Positions 8,293 through 11,810 of a stretch of 11,810 nucleotides of DNA are shown here, piece by piece; positions within the stretch are counted from its first letter, which is position 1, and each line of letters starts with the position of its first letter. The position numbers and the translations under genes were made by a program. The stretch covers positions 1 to 11,810 of the forward strand of contig DYJQ01000004.1 of the NCBI GenBank assembly GCA_020723045.1, read 5' to 3'. The notes beneath the pieces were generated by a model. That model saw only the letters and a list, made by a program, of their open reading frames with translations. It had not been told where the DNA came from and ran no database searches. This stretch comes from Candidatus Micrarchaeum sp. GTDB lineage: Archaea > Micrarchaeota > Micrarchaeia > CAILAH01.

Positions 8293-8332
8293 TCTTTTCA
8301 TATGTGGCCTTGTTATTCTCGTTGCAAAACGC

Positions 8333-8342
8333 TTTAAATATT
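8333..8342. promoter_or_regulatory. TATA-like element shared by divergent gatE and atpD
   Basis: TTTAAATATT is centred about 25 nt upstream of the atpD ATG (8362), so that transcript would start at the ATG. Read on the opposite strand (AATATTTAAA) it is about 60 nt upstream of the gatE ATG, consistent with a transcript start near 8310 and a leader that holds the GGGAGG site. The element is close to palindromic, so one box could position transcription in both directions. Function is inferred. Confidence 0.5.
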
Positions 8343-8361
8343 AACACAATTTAATAGCATC

Positions 8362-8970
8362 ATGTCCGAACAGCTGATCCCCACACGCATGGAACTCATG
8401 AAGATAAAGGACAAGAAAAAGCTTGCGGCGAGGGGCCACAAGCTCCTAAAACAGAAGCGCGATGCACTCATAATGGAATTCTTCAAGATATACAGCAAGG
8501 CGAGCGACCTGCGCGACAAGCTCAATGAGGAGTTGTTCAAAGCCTACCAGCAGATGGCGGTGGTAGAGGTTAGGCATGGCCCACTCATCCTCAGCATGGC
8601 TGCCGAGGGGATGGATGAGCCGTATATGGTTGAGGTGAGAGAGCGCAACGTTATGGGTGTGCGCATCCCGGAGGTGCAGAAGCAGAAGGGCGGCGAATCG
8701 ATGTACAGTACACTCGCAACGGATTATAGCATAGATGAGATTGTCACATCATTCAAAAAGATTCTTGAGATGGTAATGGAGCTTGCGGAGAGTGAAAATG
8801 CGCTCAAACGCATAATACGCGAGATCGAGAAGACGAAAAGGCGTGTGAATGCACTCGAGTATATCATAATGCCAAAGCTCGATAAGGAGGGCAAGGAGAT
8901 AACATTGCGTCTTGAGGAGATGGAGCGCGAGAGCTTTTTCGTCTTAAAACAACTGAAATCCAAACACTAA
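8362..8970 (+). CDS. atpD: A/V-type ATP synthase subunit D (central stalk)
   Basis: Subunit D is the long coiled-coil axle of the archaeal A-type ATP synthase, coupling the membrane rotor to the A3B3 head. 202 aa, typical of the family. The N-terminal helix has the family pattern (IPTRMELMKIKDKKKLAARG, then HKLLKQKRDALIMEF). The C-terminal helix carries RRVNALEYIIMPKLDKEGKE and ends in EMERESFFVLKQLK, the other half of the coiled coil. The central part (~70-120) is the globular, less conserved segment. No other ATP synthase gene adjoins it: neighbours are gatE and a lipoprotein, so atpD stands apart from any atp operon here. The ATG at 8362 is supported by the TATA box 25 nt upstream. Convergent with the lipoprotein gene. 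Confidence 0.93.
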   Translation: MSEQLIPTRMELMKIKDKKKLAARGHKLLKQKRDALIMEFFKIYSKASDLRDKLNEELFKAYQQMAVVEVRHGPLILSMAAEGMDEPYMVEVRERNVMGVRIPEVQKQKGGESMYSTLATDYSIDEIVTSFKKILEMVMELAESENALKRIIREIEKTKRRVNALEYIIMPKLDKEGKEITLRLEEMERESFFVLKQLKSKH

Positions 8971-9004
8971 AAACAAACTAAAATCAAAAACACTAAACAC
9001 TACT
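8971..9004 (-). terminator. T-rich terminator region of the lipoprotein gene
   Basis: The gap between the atpD stop and the lipoprotein stop is A-rich on the + strand, hence T-rich on the minus strand with runs of five, four and five T. This fits an oligo-T terminator for the minus-strand lipoprotein gene. The + strand contains no T run, so atpD termination is not explained. Two copies of AACACTAAA flank the region, probably by low complexity. Confidence 0.4.
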
Positions 9005-9010
9005 ACTAAT

Positions 9011-10039
9011 TTACGTTTCTGTTTCTGCCACTCTCTTATAACACTCCTCACTCCATTCCTTATATAAGGCCTTATCAATCTGGTCGCAGTCCTCCTTTTT
9101 CACCTTGCCATCCACAATACTGTTTCCAAAGCATTCCCACTTATACTTTGCATCGTAGACATCCTGGCAGTACTGCGGTTTGTAGTGCGCAGTTGCAACC
9201 ATCGTCATGCAGAAATTAACATCCTGATTGCGCACCGCTGTTGAGTATGCCAACCTCGTTAGATTGCATATGGTATGGTCTGCCGTCTGCACAGCAACGT
9301 TGAGTAAGCACTCTTTGTGCAGGTTATACGTTTCAATGAGCAGGCAGTTTGAATAGTCAGCCGTTGCCTCTGCAACGCCTTTATAACAATCCTCCTTATA
9401 ACTGTGCGAGCTTATATTGTTGCATATGTTCCCGTCTTTCCCAGTATACTGTGCAAACAGCTTGAGACACTCCTTTTTTGTTGCATCATACTGCAACTCT
9501 GAATAGCACATTCCATAATCGTTAGCCGCAACCGCCCTGCACGCCGTTGCACTGTAATCCGAGAGCAGGCGGCACGCAGTCTCATCGCCACTTTTATTTG
9601 CATATCTTAGCACACAATCAGCATTTGCACCGCAGTGCAACGGGTCATGTGTTGCGAGCGCCTTGCACAGATTTATATCCTCAGACTGCATCTCGCACTC
9701 CATGAGTTTTACCTTTATCTCACATTCGCTCTTGAAGCTTTCGTTGTGTATGGCCGTGCAGTTCAGCCCATTGTAATAGCACTCATCCCTCACATCATCA
9801 CTCGCTATATCCGCGCACATAGAATTGTTCAGCAGGCACATGTCAACCTCACGTCTATCAGTTGAATTGCACGGGCCGATGGTGATGATCGGCAGGGCGC
9901 TTGTCTCATTAGTTATATTGGTCCCGTTGGTTTTGTTCTCCGCATAAGTCTCATGCGCTTCCTCAACGGGCTGGGTGCACCCCGCCAGTATAATGAGTCC
10001 GAAAATCAAGGCTGTAAATATAAGAACCTTTCTTATCAT
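9011..10039 (-). CDS. Cysteine-rich repeat lipoprotein, surface-exposed, function unknown
   Basis: Not recognised as a named family. 342 aa from the chosen ATG. Residues 1-21 are a lipoprotein signal: basic MIRK, a hydrophobic core, and a lipobox LAGC with the anchoring Cys at 21. A linker (~22-55) has four near-consecutive N-glycosylation sequons (NKT, NGT, NIT, NET); more sequons follow (NST, NCT, NES, NKS, NIS, NLT). The mature part has 24 further cysteines spread in a loose repeat of about 20-35 residues of the form C-x-x-[LIA], then acidic/aromatic residues, then [ED]C-[YLF], suggesting disulfide-linked helical hairpins. Similar Cys-repeat secreted proteins occur in DPANN genomes. The ATG at 10072 lies upstream of the TATA element, whose centre is 25 nt before 10039, so 10039 is preferred. 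Confidence 0.8.
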   Translation of the reverse strand: MIRKVLIFTALIFGLIILAGCTQPVEEAHETYAENKTNGTNITNETSALPIITIGPCNSTDRREVDMCLLNNSMCADIASDDVRDECYYNGLNCTAIHNESFKSECEIKVKLMECEMQSEDINLCKALATHDPLHCGANADCVLRYANKSGDETACRLLSDYSATACRAVAANDYGMCYSELQYDATKKECLKLFAQYTGKDGNICNNISSHSYKEDCYKGVAEATADYSNCLLIETYNLHKECLLNVAVQTADHTICNLTRLAYSTAVRNQDVNFCMTMVATAHYKPQYCQDVYDAKYKWECFGNSIVDGKVKKEDCDQIDKALYKEWSEECYKRVAETET

Positions 10040-10057
10040 GAGTAAAGCTTCTTTGAT

Positions 10058-10069
10058 AATATTTAAATT
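10058..10069. promoter_or_regulatory. TATA-like element between the lipoprotein and tRNA-Glu genes
   Basis: AATATTTAAATT is centred about 25 nt upstream of the lipoprotein ATG (10039) on the minus strand and about 33 nt upstream of the tRNA-Glu 5' end (10097) on the plus strand. The tRNA transcript would start a few bases before the mature end and be trimmed by RNase P. This is the third near-palindromic A/T box in the window placed between divergent genes. Confidence 0.5.
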
Positions 10070-10136
10070 CATTATTCGCTCTAAAAGATGCTACGGGCTC
10101 CTGTAGTCTAGTCCGGTCAAGGACATTGGCCTCTCA

Positions 10137-10182
10137 CAGCAGATCAAAAGGGTTGTATATTGCTGGCCCTGTTGCTGGGGAA
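10137..10182 (+). other. tRNA intron 1, canonical position 37/38, 46 nt
   Basis: The boundaries form a textbook bulge-helix-bulge. The outer helix is the anticodon stem TTGGC/GCCGA. The central 4-bp helix pairs exon CTCT (10131-10134) with intron GGGG (10177-10180), with two G-U pairs. The 3-nt bulges are CAC (cut after 10136) and AAC (cut after 10182). The inner intron helix is AGCA (10138-10141) with TGCT (10173-10176). There is no room for a homing endonuclease. Confidence 0.88.
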
Positions 10183-10203
10183 CGCCGAAGACCCGGGTTC
10201 AAA

Positions 10204-10240
10204 TGCACTGCTGGTGCGTGTGCATCGGCGCGTCTGAATC
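10204..10240 (+). other. tRNA intron 2, T-loop position 59/60, 37 nt
   Basis: The outer helix is the T stem CCGGG/CCCGG. The central 4-bp helix is perfect: exon TTCA (10198-10201) with intron TGAA (10235-10238). The 3-nt bulges are AAT (cut after 10203) and TCT (cut after 10240). The inner helix is weak: no good pairing sits directly against the bulge, though TGCAC (10204-10208) can pair with GTGCA (10220-10224). It therefore resembles a relaxed bulge-helix-bulge, as is common for noncanonical archaeal tRNA introns. A cut one base later, at 60/61, would give the same mature sequence. Confidence 0.82.
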
Positions 10241-10270
10241 TCCCGGCAGGAGCTCTCATTGATAATTCTC

Positions 10271-10280
10271 TTTTTAAATT
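10271..10280 (+). promoter_or_regulatory. TATA-like box of pyk
   Basis: TTTTTAAATT is centred about 24 nt upstream of the pyk ATG (10300), predicting a leaderless mRNA. It lies 17 bases after the tRNA-Glu 3' end, so pyk probably does not depend on the tRNA promoter. The T run could also help end the tRNA transcript. Confidence 0.55.
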
Positions 10281-10299
10281 AGCCGCCTAATATCACATC

Positions 10300-11664
10300 A
10301 TGGTAAAGATAGTCGCTACATACGGCCCTTCTGTGTATGACCCGAAGGCCCTTAAACAGTTATGTGAAGAGAGCGATGTTATCCGTCTCAACATCTCACA
10401 TCAGGACCCTCCAAGTGCAATCGCTACATTCAACATACTCGCCAAGTATGGAAAGCCCATAATGATTGACACGAGCGGGCCCGAAGTGCGCCTGCACATG
10501 AAAGGAAGGCTGGAGTTGGGTAAAGGGGACACATTGCTCGTCGGCAGGCATTCGGAACAAGGTGTGGTTTTTGACCAAGACTTGCAAAACCATCTCACTA
10601 TTGGCAATTCCATCTATCTTAATGACGGGATGAAAGAGCTCAAGCTCATCTCAAGCACGGCCAAGGGCATGCTGTTCAAGGTAATGGATGACGTAACCTT
10701 GAAAGACCGCATGGCCGCCAACTTGAAGGGCCGCTCGCTCAAGTTTCCCATTCTCAAGCCCAGCGATATAGAGACCTTAATGTCAACAACCCCTGCCTTT
10801 GTTGCACTCTCGTACACGCGGAGCAAGGTGGATATACAGAAGGCGAGGAAGCATACCTCAGCAAAGATAATTGCAAAGGTTGAAAACTGGGAGGGTGTGA
10901 AGAACATTGAAGAGATAGTTGATGAAGCGGATGGTGTGATGATCGCGAGGGGCGACCTGGGCATTGAGATCCCCGCGGAGGAGGTGCCAATAATACAGAA
11001 GGAGATAGTCGCGCTCGCCAACAGCTACGCAAAGCCGAGCATAGTTGCAACACAGGTCCTTTATTCGATGGTGAGCAACCCTGCGCCCACAAGGGCAGAG
11101 GTGAGTGATATCGCAAATGCAGTCCTTGACGGTACGGATGCCATCCTGCTCTCAAATGAGACTGCAGTGGGCAGGTACCCCCTTGAAGCTGTAAGGGTGG
11201 TGAAGAAGGTTGGCGGCAGGATCGCGTCACATGTAAAAACAAAAATAGTGCGGGATTTTCGCCCCCCATACATAGACTCCATCTCAGACACGCTCAGCAG
11301 GACCATCTACTCGATAGCATCAAATAAAGAGATAAGCAAGATTATTGTGATCACGCGGTCCGGCTACAGCGCGCACTTGATCTCTCGTTTCAAACTGCCA
11401 AAACCCATCATTGCGATAACGACTGAACATGATGTGGCGCTTGAGCTGAACCTTTCATACAATGTAACCCCAGTGAGGTGGGATAAGAGGCCAGAGCATC
11501 ATATAATCCAGCGCGCCGCCCTCTTATGTCTGGAGAAGGGCCTTCTCGATGAGCGGGACACGGTTGTATTTGCAGCGGCGGTGCGTACCAAGAGGCCTGA
11601 GATTATGAATCTCATAGAAGTCCATAACATGGGGGATATGATTTCTTTTCTCGATTTAAAATGA
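10300..11664 (+). CDS. pyk: Pyruvate kinase
   Basis: Transfers phosphate from PEP to ADP, giving pyruvate and ATP: the last glycolytic step and the reverse direction of ppsA in the same window. 454 aa, normal for a three-domain enzyme without an extra C-terminal domain. Visible catalytic elements: TYGPS (7-11); IRLNISH (R29, N31, S33, phosphate and K+ site); DTSGPEVR (D57, T58); SYTR (~171-174); AKVE with catalytic K193 and metal ligand E195; ARGDLGIEIP with D219; TQVLYSM with T251; PTRAEVSDIANAVLDGTDA; and SNETAVG. The order and spacing are those of the family. Small deviations (NISHQ where NFSHG is common, TYGPS where TIGPAS is common) are outside the essential residues. Monocistronic, leaderless by its TATA position. 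Confidence 0.96.
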   Translation: MVKIVATYGPSVYDPKALKQLCEESDVIRLNISHQDPPSAIATFNILAKYGKPIMIDTSGPEVRLHMKGRLELGKGDTLLVGRHSEQGVVFDQDLQNHLTIGNSIYLNDGMKELKLISSTAKGMLFKVMDDVTLKDRMAANLKGRSLKFPILKPSDIETLMSTTPAFVALSYTRSKVDIQKARKHTSAKIIAKVENWEGVKNIEEIVDEADGVMIARGDLGIEIPAEEVPIIQKEIVALANSYAKPSIVATQVLYSMVSNPAPTRAEVSDIANAVLDGTDAILLSNETAVGRYPLEAVRVVKKVGGRIASHVKTKIVRDFRPPYIDSISDTLSRTIYSIASNKEISKIIVITRSGYSAHLISRFKLPKPIIAITTEHDVALELNLSYNVTPVRWDKRPEHHIIQRAALLCLEKGLLDERDTVVFAAAVRTKRPEIMNLIEVHNMGDMISFLDLK

Positions 11665-11686
11665 TAAAAAAAGCGCCGAGGGAGAG

Positions 11687-11704
11687 ATTTTCAGTTTTTC
11701 TTTG
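11687..11704 (+). terminator. T-rich terminator after pyk
   Basis: Runs of four, five and three T separated by one to three bases begin 23 bases past the pyk stop. This fits an archaeal oligo-T terminator. Assigned by position and composition only. Confidence 0.45.
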
Positions 11705-11712
11705 GCATACAC

Positions 11713-11794
11713 TTTTCCCCCAAAAGGAAAAAACTTTGAACTCTCGAGTCCTTTCGGACATACGCTGTCCTTTTCTTTCTCGGAGAGAAAGAAA
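11713..11794. repeat. Cluster of small inverted repeats in the terminal noncoding stretch
   Basis: Three hairpins follow one another: TTTTCC/GGAAAA (11713-11718 with 11726-11731), GGACA/TGTCC (11756-11760 with 11766-11770), and a perfect 10-bp TTTCTTTCTC/GAGAAAGAAA stem with a 3-base loop (11772-11781 with 11785-11794). GTCC at 11748-11751 can also pair with GGAC at 11756-11759, competing with the second hairpin. They may be terminators of pyk or of a converging gene beyond the edge. No gene is confidently seen in 11665-11810. Confidence 0.5.
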
Positions 11795-11810
11795 CCGACA
11801 CTAAAGAAAG

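Larger units (their letters stand above)
10097..10254 (+). tRNA. tRNA-Glu(CTC) interrupted by two introns
   Basis: The exons are 10097-10136, 10183-10203 and 10241-10254, giving a 75-nt cloverleaf. Acceptor GCTCCTG (10097-10103) pairs fully with CAGGAGC (10247-10253). D stem GTCT/GGAC includes one G-U pair; the D loop has the conserved GG (10115-10116). Anticodon stem TTGGC/GCCGA spans intron 1; the loop reads CT-CTC-AC with anticodon CTC at 10133-10135, reading Glu codon GAG. T stem CCGGG/CCCGG spans intron 2 with loop TTCAAA-T. The base after the acceptor (73) is T, and CCA is not encoded. Without removing both introns no cloverleaf forms. The decoded fold and the TAGT after the acceptor resemble archaeal tRNA-Glu. 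Confidence 0.92.

Noticed and set aside
8963..9000. Repeated AACACTAAA units as a possible CRISPR or regulatory repeat
   Set aside because: Only two short copies in an A-rich spacer with no consistent spacer length; low complexity is enough to explain them.
10040..10072. ATG at 10072 for the lipoprotein
   Set aside because: It lies beyond the TATA-like box and would put 11 residues before an otherwise standard signal peptide.
10133..10136. Alternative anticodon readings such as TCT or TCA in the tRNA
   Set aside because: Only CTC puts T33 before the anticodon, a purine at 37, a 5-bp anticodon stem and a canonical 37/38 bulge-helix-bulge at once.
10097..10254. Split (trans-spliced) tRNA or permuted tRNA
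   Set aside because: The three exons are collinear in the normal order and both junctions form cis bulge-helix-bulge motifs, so ordinary introns explain it.
1..11810. Search for mobile elements, defence systems or a new gene system
   Set aside because: No transposase, integrase, terminal repeats, CRISPR array or unusual gene cluster was seen; apart from the lipoprotein and the two window ends, all coding space is assigned to well-known housekeeping families.

Overview
The window looks archaeal, and a DPANN-type lineage such as Micrarchaeota or a relative is a reasonable but unproven guess. The archaeal signs are a Dph2-type diphthamide enzyme, GatE (the archaea-only tRNA amidotransferase subunit), an archaeal Ogg2, a pyruvoyl arginine decarboxylase, an A/V-type ATP synthase subunit D, TATA boxes about 25 nt upstream of start codons (leaderless transcripts), poly-T terminators, and a tRNA gene with two bulge-helix-bulge introns. 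A multi-intron tRNA together with a Cys-repeat lipoprotein leans towards DPANN. No mobile element, CRISPR array, prophage or toxin-antitoxin module is visible. This is mainly a core housekeeping region.

Layout: 2-46 is the last 14 codons of an unidentified + strand gene, which converges on a minus-strand cluster across a bidirectional A/T-run terminator. The minus-strand cluster, in transcription order, is ogg2 (8-oxoguanine glycosylase/lyase), argS (arginyl-tRNA synthetase), ppsA (PEP synthase, with its own TATA box) and dph2 (diphthamide synthesis). Divergent from ogg2 is pdaD (arginine decarboxylase, +), which converges on gatE (minus). gatE is divergent from atpD (+), and atpD converges on a Cys-rich lipoprotein (minus). 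That lipoprotein is divergent from a tRNA-Glu(CTC) gene with two introns, followed by pyruvate kinase (+). The last ~145 bases hold a T-rich terminator region and several small hairpins.

Functional themes: translation (dph2 acts on EF-2, argS, gatE, tRNA-Glu, and pdaD, whose agmatine product is used in archaea for the agmatidine of tRNA-Ile2), the PEP/pyruvate node (ppsA and pyk run in opposite directions), DNA repair (ogg2), energy (atpD) and cell surface (lipoprotein). The most notable observations are the twice-interrupted tRNA-Glu, three divergent gene pairs that each appear to share one near-palindromic TATA element, and the Cys-repeat, sequon-rich lipoprotein.
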